Assembly: GCA_015956445.1 (NCBI GenBank)
Contig: WIUZ02000005.1
Location: 2,418,001-2,482,000 of the forward strand
Reading direction: 5' to 3'
Length of the DNA stretch: 64,000 nucleotides
Source: Thelephora terrestris
Taxonomy: Eukaryota; Basidiomycota; Agaricomycetes; Thelephorales; Thelephoraceae
Part shown: one piece after another, positions 34,110-45,933 of the stretch
Layout of the letters: each line of letters begins with the position of its first letter
Position numbering within the stretch: position 1 is the stretch's first letter
Program-made: the position numbers and the translations under genes
The notes under the pieces: model-generated
Told to the model about the DNA's origin: nothing
Database searches by the model: none
What the model saw: the letters and a program-made list of their open reading frames with translations, nothing else

Positions 34110-34399
34110 ACTTTGGGGCCTTGGGTGTTGGTCAGACCTTCAGCCATTGTTAGCTCGGCAGGGGGAACATATGGAGAATTATGTAAGGTACCACTCTTGC
34201 CAAATAAAGAGATTGCTACGGCTACCCGTTCCCCGTGAGAAATCTGATGGCCGCTCCTCCTAAAATGGACGATGGGGTGTTTGAAGGTCCGCCCTTAGTT
34301 TCCCTCCTCCCCCCGTGCATATATTGTGCTTTCAAGCAGAAGGATTCGTCCTCTCACCTCTCCTTCCCTTGATCTTGACGACTGCAAAATATTTCTATC

Positions 34400-35214
34400 A
34401 TGTACTCCACTCTTTTCACCACCACCCTCATTTTCGCTCTCGCCGTTCTCCGCGTCCGAGCCGACTTCACGGTCTACACTCCCGTGCTTACCCAGGTCAG
34501 CGATTTTTGCAACCGTCCGCATTTTCCCCTTTGCCAGTCGCTCATTCGGTCTTTTCCGGATTGTAGTGCCAACCTGCTACCCTCACCTGGGACTCGACCA
34601 CCGGCCCTTATGATATTCTCATCGTTTCCTCAGCCGACCCCTGCGGTGATGCTCTGTGCGTCACCCAAATGTTCCCGGCGATGGAGTGACTTGTTGATCT
34701 GACAAAACTTGGATTTAGCGAGGACCTCGGTGAGATTGCCAGTGGCAACTCGTACCAATGGCCCCAGGTCGCCATCTCTGCCGGAACTCAGGTCACGATC
34801 TCTATCATGGATAGCACCGGTGGGGAGGGATGGAGCGGTTCCGTGAGTTGACTTGAAAACAGCTCCTGTTGGTGTTTTGGCTCACCGCGGCTCTTTTCAG
34901 ATTACCGTTCAGTCGAGCAGCGACAGCTCCTGCTTGACCTCGGCAAACACGCCAAACACCCCCACCCAGAATACCCCTGCCGCCAACTCGTAAGCTATTC
35001 CACACTCGCAGATCGCTCCTTTTGCTGACCCCTTCCGTTTAGGCCTCTTCCTCAGAATCCCACTCACTCCTCCTCGAGCTCGAGCAGCGGGCCGACCCCC
35101 ACTGTCGTTGGCGCCGCCAACAACGGAATTTTGGGCAACGGGAGCTCCATGGTCCGTATCAGCAGCGTAGCGGTTTTCTTTACCGCTCTCGGTGCTTTGG
35201 CCGCGCTCCTCTAA
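34400..35214 (+). CDS. Ser/Thr-rich GPI-anchored cell-surface protein (Kre9/Knh1-like N-domain)
   Basis: Five exons (34400-34495, 34567-34655, 34719-34842, 34901-34989, 35043-35214) give 189 residues. A signal peptide ends near residue 21 (LIFALAVLRVRA). Next comes a ~100-residue Ig-like domain of the Kre9/Knh1 kind, seen in many fungal wall proteins: TQCQPATLTWDSTTGPYDIL, SSADPCGDAL, WPQVAISAGTQVTISIMDSTG and GWSGS. A Ser/Thr/Pro/Asn linker (SSSSSSSGPTP) follows, then a C-terminal hydrophobic tail (SSVAVFFTALGALAALL) preceded by small residues suited to GPI attachment. It probably sits on the plasma membrane or wall. ATATATT at about 34320 may serve as a TATA element. The strand is the same as citrate synthase, 290 bp downstream. 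Confidence 0.85.
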
Positions 35215-36503
35215 GCGCTTTATCACCCTTTTCCCCTCATATACCCCTCTCGTCTCAACCTATGGTTGAGCTGGAACCTTTCTCTCATTTATCGGATCTT
35301 GTATCACAAATCCACCCCCGGTTCGTTGGTCTGTTCTCTCAACGCTTCTCTTCTATATCTCGTTTTGTTCCGACTGTTGTTCTCCCTCCGTCGTTCCCGT
35401 TTTGTCTACCCATCTGTTGAGCTGTTTGGTGAAAGAGGAAAGGTCGATTGTGAGGCGAGCGGGTTTCTCTGTCGAAGGAAGGATCGGATGCCCTCTCTAT
35501 ATATCAGTGTTACTGTCGTCTCTCACCCTCCCCCCCGTTTAAAGCGGGTGGGGCACGCATGGGCTCCGCGGTAAATACAAAGTTACAGTTGATCTGGTGA
35601 TATGTAGTAGCCCATTCTTGTGCTCGATCTCTCTCTGATATATGCATCTGGTTCGGCTGCTTTTGTTTTCTCGTTATGTTCTGTTCACAGTGATCCCCAC
35701 GAGATGGTCCGGTTGCTTTTGTAGAATTTAAGATGACGCAGCTGAGAAGTGGCATAGCCACTGGCAATTCTTCTTTACGTGAAGACTTCTGCTATTCAAC
35801 GCCCCTTGAGTGCATTACATGAAAAGAAGTGCATGGGATCGCGAGTTTGATTTAGTCCCCGGTAACGTGAAGTATACTGTCCCACGGAGGAATAATTGGG
35901 GCTCTCTTCCTCACTGGCTGCGACCTCCGCGAAATATTTGAGGACCATGTGTCGTATCGTCCCCGCTGGTAAGTATTTTCGGTCCATAAATCCTTTTCTC
36001 AGCGACGCCCAAGCCTCTCCACAAGCCGCCAACAGTGAAACCGCTCTTGTTGAAAAGCCGATAGGATCGAACCAACTATTGCAAGAAAGGCTCGCAAACT
36101 GTTGTACCCTACCCTCCGCTCACAAAAACCTCTCATTCGCGATACGACCCTGAGTATCATCATGGATACCGCTGATGCTGATGCTGATATGCGCAGGTGC
36201 CCCCCACTGTCCGGCTTAGTGGTCACCGGGCCGGTCAATCTCAGGCAGGATACTTCTCTCGACAAATTCCTGGATGAGGCGAAATGTCGGGGAGGAAAAC
36301 CACGGATCGAGGGAGACGAATCTTCATTCCTCAGTATCACGGATACCTCGTTCTATCCCACCTTCGCAGCTCGACCAAACGGTAGGTAACCGGTAAACAG
36401 ATTTATCGATGCAGCGATACAACGAAGGTAAACCACGGACGGAACTCACAGGAAGCATTAATACAAGCCTAACCAAGACACTCCCCACTCCAAATGTATC
36501 GGT
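35215..36503. other. Intergenic region before the F-box trio
   Basis: Starts with CT-rich 3'-UTR-like sequence of the GPI gene. Around 36157-36200 a block (GATACCGCTGATGCTGATGC) resembles one at about 38366-38400, so the 3' flanks of F-box copies 1 and 2 were duplicated with the genes. No gene was seen. Confidence 0.5.
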
Positions 36504-37960
36504 CTAGACTGCGACGGAAACTGACCGCCCGTGCTCAAACCTATACCCAACCAAATCTTCGATTACATCCAGCATGTTTCTATCCCAATCATCTTCGTTG
36601 TCTGGCAATTCCGCATCTTCTGGGAAGTTGAGGAGAATGGCATCCAACTGTGGTCCGAGCTCCTTTGAATCGTGCGGTAAGTCCGGGTAAAAGCGTGATG
36701 TATATCCACGACCAATCTCCAGGGTGTGGGTGTCCGTAAACGATGGATTCACTACAGGGCCCTCGCTGCAGCCGAGTGGAAGGTCCCCTGAATTCTCGAG
36801 GCGAACGTGTTTTATGCTTGGCTGGGCGTGTCCGGTCAGGTCCTGCCAGGTTTCTTTGATGCGAGTGGTTTTGGTTTTGATGGTGAACACGATATCGTCT
36901 CCAGTTGCGGAAAATGTGAACCATGCATAACCGTGCTTCCACTCGACAGAGATGAAAAGTGAAGAAAGGTGGCGGAGAGCCGGAACGCGAAAGATGGCCG
37001 AAAGGGGTGACTCTCGGGGAGAGTAGGCGCTGAACGACTTGACTTTCGGAAGGTCGATAGGAGGTCCATTCGAATTATCCTTGAGTCTGACACATTTCAA
37101 GAATAGTGTTTCGAGGGACCGGTTGTTCAGCAGGAACGTTCGAAAGCTCTCCCCATCAACCTCGTAGTAATAGTTTTTGAAGATGAAGGAGGTAAGATTA
37201 TTGACTTTTGTGAATTGACCGTTCCAATATCCTTTGAAGGATAGGAAGCGCAGAGTAGGGAGGAAGGGTGGGACTGAAAACAGGTCATTGGCGTATCGGG
37301 TCTCCCTGTCGGTCCATTTGAGGCTGGTGAGCTGGAAAGAGGACGAATCGAAGAACCGGCAGCTCTTCAATGCGAGGGGGACTCGCTCTTCGCCAAGAGG
37401 GCACGAATCTTTAAATATAATGTCCAGCTCGTGAATCCGTTCCGAGTGCCTTGTTTCGACGAGGAGTTCGAACACGAAATGCCATTCGCATGGGTTGTTT
37501 CTGTTGGGGATGAGTCTCAACCGTTCGTACATGACTCTCGACCGTTTGTTCGTGTTGCACGTGCAAAATGACCATTTTGGCGGGGCGAATTTACGGGCAT
37601 CGACCGTGACCTCCAAGCAGACGGGAAAACTTCTCTCGAGGCACGTCTGGACAAAGCTTCGGCAGTCGGCTTGGGTAGCGAAAATCGTAGCCCACGCCTG
37701 AGGCTTATTGATCAACGCGATCCGCCAGAACTGGCAGACGTGTGTCAACTTCAAGAGGGTGTAAACTCCGACCCGAGTGCGCGGTGGCGCGACGAGGTCA
37801 AAGATTTTGTCGAGGATCTCGATGGGCACCTTGTAGATGGGAGGACGCTGCTGGGGAGGGCATGGATTGGGTTGGCAATCTTCTCGGGAATGTTCGACAA
37901 GCGGCGCCGTCGGGGGGTTTCCAGCTTCTGCGGCCTGTTATCTGCTTTAAGGTTGGTTTG
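36504..37960 (-). CDS. F-box protein, copy 1 of the trio
   Basis: An open frame of about 485 codons with the F-box core PIYKVPIEILDKIFDLVAPP near its start, then LTHVCQFWRIALINKPQAWATIF and a long region of degenerate leucine-rich repeats ending VIEDLVGYRFEHGRSVSVAV. Such proteins act as SCF ubiquitin-ligase adaptors; the target is unknown. The start is unresolved. The ATG that opens copy 2 is GCA here, just after a plausible acceptor (AACAG at about 37954-37960), so the first codon must lie in an upstream exon that I could not place. The reported end is the acceptor side of this exon. Of the three copies this is the only one whose body has no stop or shift. Confidence 0.65.
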
Positions 37961-38656
37961 AGGTAAAAAGAACTCATAGACTCACCCCATCCAGGAGCGT
38001 ATCGCGTGGGCTGATCAAAGTGACCGTCAAGATCTGTATCTGCGCTGGATTGTAGTACCTCACCCATCATCACCCATCGTTGGGTGGGTGAGACTTGTTG
38101 AGATTGCCAGCCCAAGCTCTTGATACAGCAGTAACCAAGGTATTCGCAAGACAAAAGGGTGTTGGAACCACTGTCGACTCTGGGGGATGTGAAGGAGACC
38201 CTGAGAGTGTCAGCGCTTCAGCGGCTTCGGCGACGATCGAGCGATCTCGGAACGGATCCGTTCACAGGGCCGCACTCACGTTCCCTGCTGAAACATCTTA
38301 CTTATGTTTGGTAAAGGGATCACTAGGAACTCATCCTTATCACTCCTCATCGGGGTTTCCTGGGGGTTAATAAAGATACCGCTGACGCTAATATGGCCAT
38401 GCGGGTGCTCCCGTCGGGCTCAGCAATGATAGGAATAAATTCAGAGGCGTCGTCCCCCCACTAGGTATCGTCCCCTTCCAAATCGTGTCCTCCTCGCCTC
38501 TGAATTCGAGGCTGGACTCAAGCCTACGCAGGAAGCACTAGTCCAAAGCCTAATCGATTGGACACCCCCGCTACTTAGAACGTATCAATTTAGACTCCCG
38601 CCGTCGTTGGAGGGTCCACACAGAGTCCTGTTGCTTACAGATCATCCACCCACTCG
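37961..38656. other. Spacer between F-box copies 1 and 2
   Basis: Contains the promoter and possible unplaced first exon of F-box copy 1 (37961-38200) and the 3' flank of copy 2. Nothing else was recognised. Confidence 0.45.
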
Positions 38657-40004
38657 CTAACCGCCAATCTCAACGGAAATTGACCGCCCGTGCCCAAACC
38701 TATACCCCATCAAATCCTCGATGACATCCAACAACTTCCTGTCCCACATATCTTCATCTCCTGGCTCCCAAGGCGATTCCGCCCCCTCTGGGACGTTAGG
38801 GCGAATGGTATCCAACTGTGGTCTAAGCTCCTTCAGATCGTGCGGTAAGTCCAGGTAAAAGTGTGGTGTATATCCACGACCGATCTCCAGGGTGTGGGAC
38901 CTGGGTGTTTGTGAACAATGTGGTCGCTACAGCACCCTCGCCGTTGGCAGGCGGGAGGTCCTCTAAATTATCGAGGCGAACATGTCTGATATTTGGCTGG
39001 GCGTGTCCGGTCAGGTCCTGCCAGACTTCTGTGAGGCGGTTGCGAGTGGTTTCGACAGTGAGCGCGATGTCGTCTCCAGTTGCCGAAAATGTGAACCTTT
39101 CGTAACCGTATCTCCGGTCGACAGAAATCAGAAGCGAAGAAAGGTTGCAGAGAGCCGGGATGCGAAAAATGGTCGAAAAGGGTACTCGGGGATAGTGGGC
39201 GCTGAAGGACTTGGCTTTCGGAAGATCGATAGGAGGTCCATTCGGATCACCCTTGAATCTGACCCGTTTCAGGAACAGTTTTTCGAGGAACTGGTTGTTC
39301 AGCATGAATGTTCGAAAGCTCTCAGCGTCGATTTCGCTGGAATAGTTGTGGAAGATGAAGGAGGTGAGATTATTGAGCTTCGTGAATTGACCATTCCAAG
39401 ACCCTTTAGAGGACAGGGAGCGCAAGGTGAGTTGGGGAGAGAGATAATTGAAGAACTGGCAGCTTTCCGATGCGAGCTGAACTCGTTCCTCGTAAGTAAA
39501 GTACAGATCTTCGAACAGAATATCCAGCGCATGGACGCGTTCCAAGTGCCTTGTTTCGATGAGCAGTTCGAACACAAAGTGCCATTCGCATGGGTTGTCT
39601 CCGTTGGGGATAAATCTGGACCGTTTGTCCATTTTGCAAGTGCACGATGGGTACATTGGCGCGAGATCACGAGCATCCACCGTAACCTCCAGGGAGGCAG
39701 GATAACTTCTCTCGAGGCACGTCTCGACAAAACTTCGGCGGTCGTCTTGGGTAGCGAAAATCGTGGCCCACGCCTGAGGCTTATTGATCAACGCGATCCG
39801 CCAGAACCGGCAGACGTGTGTCATGATCAAGAGGGCGTAAACCCCGTCCCGAGTGCGCGGTGGCGCGACGAGGTCAAATATTTTGTAGAGTATCTCCATA
39901 GGCACCTTGTAGATGGCATCACACTTCTGGGGAGGGCATAACTTGCGTTGGTAATGTTCCTGGGGATGCTCGGCAAGCGTCTTCGGGGAGTTAACAGTTT
40001 CCAT
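38657..40004 (-). pseudogene. F-box protein, copy 2 of the trio, frameshifted
   Basis: Homologous to copy 1 from METVNSPKTL and the F-box VPMEILYKIFDLVAPP through LNNLTSFIFHN and RLTEVWQDLTGHAQ. In the segment matching TDTHTLEIGRGYT of copy 1, a 7-bp insertion near 38905 (ACCCAGGTCCCACACC on the coding strand against ACCCACACC) shifts the frame, and translation ends at 38823. The lost frame is still readable downstream to a stop at 38657-38659 (VIEDLMGYRFGHGRSISVEI), so the break is recent. A truncated but functional protein is possible, since the F-box and most repeats are upstream of the shift. Confidence 0.75.
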
Positions 40005-40595
40005 GGCCTGCTGTCAGCGTCGGTGTGGGTCTGGGCGGAAAGCGCTCGTTGACTCGCCCCGTCCAGAAGTGGTCCGCGTGTGCTGATTGAAGTGTGCGTC
40101 AAGTTTTGTACCCGCGCTGGACAGCGACGTTCGAAGAGACTCGAGGGTGAAGTGAGAAGAGAGAATTTCTGGCCAAAGCACTGAGTACAGCGATAACCGC
40201 GAGTAATTTTACCCACTGTCTTTTCCGGGTCGAGAGATCTGCTGTCGTATAGAATATCTATACGGTTCCCCTATGGTCGTGATTCGGTCTTGCGCCGTCA
40301 CAACCACTCTGCGGATGCACCTATCAATTGATTTCCAGCGTTTGAATTTGAATTTTGAGCTCCTCCGTCGTGAGACCAAGGTCACGTGCCTTGGCGGCTG
40401 GCACAAAAGGCTTTCTCACGGGACACTCACTCTCAGACCATTCCTCAGCGCTTCACCGCCAGGCCACCTCTCGCTTTCGCGTCTCCCGGAACAGAAACCG
40501 ATCCAAATTCCCCTTGCGATCTCTGATACGGACAGTTTGGCGACTGCTGCACTCAGCGCACAGTCTTGCAATTTGCACCTCCCGTCTTTGGCGTA
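40005..40595. other. Divergent spacer, F-box copies 2 and 3
   Basis: Copies 2 (-) and 3 (+) are arranged head to head around this region, so it should carry both promoters. No TATA box or gene was recognised. Confidence 0.45.
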
Positions 40596-42218
40596 ATGGA
40601 CAGGTGAGATACCTTCCCGTCCGATACAGATATCCAACTCAACGAACACCCAGTATACGTGACCTACCGTTGAACTCGGTGAGTTAATGACTCCACCACC
40701 GCCCTAACCCTACGCTGACGCCGACAGCAGACCGAGGAAGCAGGGGGTTCTCCAGCAGTGGCACCTGTCCAACATTTCCGAGAAGATCTGCAGTGCGACT
40801 CACAACTTTCCCAAAAGAGTGCTCCTATCTACAAAATTCCCATCGAGATACTCTACAAGTTCTTTGAACTTCTCGCACCACCACCGCGCACTCAAGGCGG
40901 CATCTACACCCTCTTGAAGTTGACTCACGTTTGCCACTTCTGGAGAGTCGCACTGATCAACAAACCCCAGGCATGGGCCACTATATACGCCACACGGAGT
41001 AAACGCTGAAGCTTTGTTGAAACGTGTCTTGAGAGAAGTCGTCCTGTCCTCTTGGAAGTCAGAGTGGACGCTTTCGATTACGCGTGCGGGCCAGTCCACC
41101 CAATGTGCACGTGCGATAAGGATACGCAGTCAAGGCTCATCCCCAACAAGATCGATCCATGCGAGCTACACTTCGTATTCGAAGTGCTTGCCAAAACAGA
41201 ACACTGGAAACGTATCCGCAAGTTAGAGATTTCTTGCGGAAAGCGGCCAACGGGTTCCTTCCATGAAGGAAAACACGACCTCGCCTTAGAAAGCTGCCAG
41301 TTCTTCACCCTGTCACCACCTCAACTCACCATCCTCGAGTGGGATAACTCACATATACGAAATTCCGACCCTCTGCAACCTTTCACCAACTATGGGCCCT
41401 GGCATGGTCAATTCATGAGGCTCAATCACCTTACCTCTTTTGACCTTGTGCATACCAGAATTAGCACCGAGTGCATTAAAACATTCATGCTCAACAACCC
41501 GGGCCTTGAAACTCTATTTCTCGACGAGAACTGGTTCGAGGGAGGTTCCAAAACCCCCCCTGTCGATCTCCCAAACCTCAAGTCGTTGGTCGTATGGTTC
41601 CCCCATTCCGATCTTGCACCCAGGTTTCACGCTCCTGCTTTCCAACGCCTTTCTTCGCTTACAATCTCCATCGATGACGACAGTCCCTGGGCATTCCATG
41701 CCACCGGACATGAGACCACGCTCACTTTCAATCACGCCTTTAAAGAAATTGTATACGGCTGGGAGGACGTCACCGGATTTACTCGGCCAACCATCCAACA
41801 CGTTCCCCTCGAGAATCGAGATGGTATTGAAGTCGGCCCAGAAGAAGAGAACAGGGGGGGACTTCCGCTATTTATGGATGCTCACACCTTGGAGATCGGC
41901 CGTGGCTACGCCAACTTTTACTGCGGCTTTTTAAGCGACTTAAAGCACCTAGGGCCCCAGCTCAAGACCATCCGTTTCGAGATCCCGGGGGGATCGGAGC
42001 CATATTTACCATTGGGATATAAATACAAGTGGTGGACCGATAAACTGTTGGATTTCATCGAGGATCTGGTGATCTATAGGTTTGAGCACGGACGACCTTT
42101 CTTTCCGGTTGAGAGGATGGTGGTCAGCAAGAGTAAGCGGGTCAATAGAGAACAGGACTTGGTGTGGCAATTCTTCTACAATGACCGTCACCTAGATCGA
42201 TATCTCCTACACGAGTAG
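40596..42218 (+). pseudogene. F-box protein, copy 3 of the trio, in-frame nonsense codon
   Basis: Proposed exons are 40596-40603 (ATG GAC AG), 40654-40678 and 40731-42218. The small 5' exons are tentative. The F-box reads PIYKIPIEILYKFFELLAPP and is followed by LTHVCHFWRVALINKPQAWATIYAT. Then codon 41007-41009 is TGA where copy 2 has CGA (ATQDDRRSFVETCLERS against ATRSKR-stop-SFVETCLERS). Downstream the same frame stays open for 403 codons to 42218, through repeats such as LNHLTSFDLVHTRIS and a C-terminus longer than in the sister copies. One point mutation therefore explains the defect. Readthrough or a base-calling error are alternatives. Confidence 0.75.
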
Positions 42219-42883
42219 GCAGTGAGTAGGTAGCTCTGCCTCATTGTTAACCTAGTCTCCTTACGGAGACCACGTAAATATCACTGAACGTCACCCCGCT
42301 GAGGAATATAGCCCGCTTACCGTGAACGTCCTTCTACATTCTCTCAATCGGATTCTTGCGCGAATGAGTTTGTAAAGTCCCTACGGTGGTTTGCGGGGCG
42401 GTAAAGGGCACGGTGCAGGAGGATGGATGGCTACTGTCATCTCTATGCGGAGGGCAGCTCGTAGCATTTGCGAATATTTCCTTCCTCGTTATCACGAATT
42501 CTGGCGATCAAACAGCGTCGCTTCCGACCTGAATCGGTTCCGTCGGACTCCATCCCACGGCTCCAAGGGCTTTGCGATCGCAAAAACTGCCGTTCCACTT
42601 CCGAACTCGATCTAAGGTTGGCAACTCTAAGAAGGGCGCCTCTGTGACTCATTGTGCAGTATCTACGGGGAGATTATTCTCCGTCGTCCAAACTTCCCGC
42701 TGGGTACCCTCCTAACAAGCTATCCTAAGTGGCGCTACTATTCCTAGAAATTGAAACGAGTCTAGCCATAACACGAGCTGCGTGGGAGTGCTAAAAGGCG
42801 TTAGCTAGGACTCTTTGTAGGTTTCCACGCACCTCACCTGCTCACACCCACCCACGCAATTATACTGAACTCGTAGACAAACC
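42219..42883. other. Intergenic spacer
   Basis: No spliced or open coding pattern was recognised. The last ~60 bases before 42884 are CAC/CCA-rich and probably hold the exonuclease promoter. Confidence 0.5.
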
Positions 42884-43575
42884 ATGCCCAGCAAACTGAG
42901 GTACCTCTCAATCTTAGACTACGAAGCAACGTGTGGAGAGGAGGGGAAGTTCCCGCGCGATCAAATGGAAATCACCGAATTTCCTACGATCGTGTACGAC
43001 CTTCAGGCGGAGAAGGAAGTGGGGAGGTTTCACGAATACGTGAGACCGGTTATTCGACCTCAGTTGACCGAGTTTTGTGTCAAGTTGACTGGGATAACTC
43101 AAGTGAGTTCCTTTTCAATCCCCACGCTCATTCATTCAAGTTGTTCATCCTCGGACCAATCCACGGAAAGGCAAAGGTCGACAACGCTGAACCTTTCCTG
43201 CCTGTCTGGGATCGCTTCAAAGGCTTTTTAAAAAGCCAGAACCTATGGGATGACCCTTCGTCGTACGCCTTCGTCACTTGCGGTGAATGGGACTTCCACA
43301 CGATGCTGCCCCGACAACTCTCCCATATAAACTCCACAAACCCGTCGGCCAGCTCGGACGACCGCCTCCTGGTTACCCACTTCCAACAACGGCTCATAAG
43401 TATCGATGTGGCCTTCAAGGGATACTACGGATCCAAGGCAGATGAGATAAAACCGATGCTGGGGGAGTTGGGCATGGATTTTGTGGGGAGGCTTCATTCT
43501 GGAATCGATGATTGCGAGAATATTTTAAGGATCGTGAAGAGGATGATGGACGACGGGTGGGTTCCAGAGGTCTGA
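42884..43575 (+). CDS. ERI1-like 3'-5' exonuclease (DEDDh)
   Basis: Two exons, 42884-43102 and 43171-43575, give 207 residues, essentially one exonuclease domain. Acidic metal ligands are in LSILDYEATC (motif I, D-x-E), in CGEWDFHTML (motif II Asp), and in HSGIDDCENI (motif III His and Asp), so all DEDDh positions are filled. The start is supported by the family's usual spacing of about 10 residues to motif I. The ERI1 group trims 5.8S rRNA and histone mRNA 3' ends and degrades small interfering RNAs. There is no SAP domain in this protein, as in many fungal relatives. Its 3' end faces that of the Ebp1-like gene, 195 bp away. Confidence 0.88.
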
Positions 43576-43770
43576 GTGGAATCTTAGAAATAAGTGGGCC
43601 GGTTTGAAGCATCACCAGCACTTGTACACTGAGCTAGGATCCGTACTCGCCTCACCTTATGTGAAACTTGAACTCGAACGGCGGCAAGTTTGACAAATCA
43701 CCAGTCCGACACATGACATTTGCTACTATCTCCAGCAGTGCGGAGGTGTGAAAAAGAAGTAGACGCCGTC

Positions 43771-45366
43771 TCAAGCTTCTTGAGTTTCCCCCTCAGCGGC
43801 CTTTCTTTTCTTCGCCTTCTTATCCCGCAGAGGTTTCGACAACAATTCTTTAAGCTCTTCGTCCTCAAGTTCCTTTTCCGTCTTGAGAAGCTCAGGCTTA
43901 TACCACAACGGTGGGTTGGTGAGCAAAAGAGGGCCGGCGGGCAGCAGAGCGATGGTAAAGTGAAACCCGGCGACAAATGTGTTTGCAGGTGTGTAGCTGA
44001 TGTGGAGGTCAGAACACGAGGATTACGCCAAGACGGAGACATAGACACACATGACCTCGTATGGCTTGACAAGTCCGTGTTGTACAGCCTCCTGTAGTCC
44101 AAGTCTAGCCTTCTTTTCTTCCTCCAAGACACGAACATTGAATGGGAAAGCGCCAGCCTTCTTCTGAACCTCGGAGAAGACGGCACGAGAAGTCTTCATC
44201 TTGAGTTGATACGTTACTGTAGAATCCTTCTGGTAGATCGTTGTTCGGGATTCTTCCAATCGAGCCTTCGAACACTCGAGTCAATCTCATACGCAGAGGG
44301 ACCCTCGAGGTTTCCGTACCTTGCCATCCTCCCCGGAACTCACGAGGACGTCGATTCCCCAAACTTCACCCTCGGCGAACGTGACCGTGTCAAACTCTCG
44401 CCTCTGGGCTTCCGTTGGGTTCAGCACGATCCTCCTCTTTCCATCGATAACATTTTGTTCTTGCTGACATGACAGCATGCCTGGGGAATAAAGAGTGAGC
44501 CAAGGAGACGGATCCATGTCCATCACACGATCAACCTTCAACGGGTTTGCACCCCCAAGTGGCAGCAACCTTGTTCACAGCCTCCGTGACTGCCCAGTTC
44601 TTGTTTCCAACCTTGACCAATCTCATCGCGACCTCGGCAGCGGTATGAGCGGCCTTCAACACATCTGCCCTTCGACCTGTTACGGGATTTTCGGGAGATG
44701 CGCCGACAACGATCGTCTCTGCCGTTACAGCTGCGAAGCCATCAATGTGGGCACCGAGGTGGATCTTCACGACGTCATCTTTTGCGAGGGTTTGTGATGA
44801 TAGTGGGTCAGAACTATAGTTCCAGGTTCAGAGATTCCGAGGATTGAAATCACTACGGAAGGGGCGGCGTAATGTTACACTCACGCGAGGGGAGAAAAGT
44901 GCGCAACGCAGTTGTTCGCGCTGATGGATGTGGGGAAGGCGAGACCTAAGATCGAGACCAGATCTCATGAGAACGCTCGAATGAGGGTCCAGAGTGCTCC
45001 AAAAACCCACCTTTTAAAACTTTGACGCCCTTGACCGATTTATTCCACACCGCCCCGGTGCCCTGCTCGATGAGCTTGTCCCCCTCGAGACATATGTCAA
45101 GAATTTTGGCACCCTCGACGCAAAGGGGGATGATTTTCTTCACGGCATTGTTGACGATCTCTGCAGCCAACTAGATACCACGAAGCGGATCGGAGCGCAG
45201 CAACGGCAGGGGAAAGCCCAGATGGTTTGGTAACGAAGTCAACAATTTTTCCACCTCCTAGAGGCGAGGTGGATTCGCATCCCCTAAAGCTCAGGCGTAC
45301 CTTGTACTTGGTGACGAAATCGTCTGTCGCCTTGCTGGCGTCAGTGGGTTTGGGGGGTTCAGACAT
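43771..45366 (-). CDS. Ebp1/PA2G4-like protein (methionine-aminopeptidase fold; Cdb4 group)
   Basis: Seven exons (45366-45301, 45170-45011, 44945-44885, 44813-44536, 44480-44320, 44265-44051, 43996-43771) give 388 residues, normal for the group. The protein has the type-2 methionine aminopeptidase 'pita-bread' fold: AAEIVNNAVKKIIPLCVEGA, FPTSISANNCVAHFSPL, DDVVKIHLGAHIDGFAAV, CQQEQNVIDGKRRIVLNPT and FTIALLPAGPLLLTNPP. It ends in a lysine-rich tail (LRDKKAKKRKAAEGE). Members of this branch (human Ebp1, fission-yeast Cdb4) lack peptidase activity and bind ribosomes, RNA or curved DNA. Loss of metal ligands is inferred from family, not checked residue by residue. Exon 6 uses the GTGTGT donor at 44050, which alone keeps the frame to YTPANTFVAG. 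Confidence 0.88.
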
Positions 45367-45933
45367 TGCAAGTTGGTAAGTAAGGGGATGATAGTTTTAG
45401 GGAGATTCTGATAACCTGGGGACCGGCAACCCGCCTTAAAATTTCGTGCGTATTTGAAATCACCCCCCGGTGAGAGGTATTCCGGCCGATTTTCCAGCAC
45501 AACCACGGCGAGTGCGTTGGGTTAGATGCCCGGGAATAATACAGAACGTCGCTATACATTGATTTTTGGTTTGGACCCCCGAAAAAGACAATACCCCGTG
45601 CTGAGCCTCTTTCCCGGTGTTCGCCAAAGGGTGGCCCTTCCTCAGCGATTGGGACTTGACAAGGGTTGAGTTTCACCATACTTTATATCGCAGAGCTTCA
45701 TGCTTGAAAGAAAGTTTAATACAGCTGGCGAATCTTGTGTCGGACTGGAGATACATATATTTTCGTCCCTCACTGTCCCTTATGTCCGGCTTATGGCCGC
45801 CAAAGTGATCGAGTGACACCCGCTGTGTCAATTGACACTGGAAGTCAGAAACACGGGGATTGTAGCAGCTACAAAGATGCATTTGGCACGAGAGGGAGTA
45901 CATGATGTATGGGAAATGAATAGGCACCCAGCA
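45367..45933. other. Spacer upstream of the Ebp1-like gene
   Basis: Should contain the Ebp1-like promoter and the 3' end of the large repetitive-family gene. No terminal repeats were noticed by eye. Confidence 0.45.
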
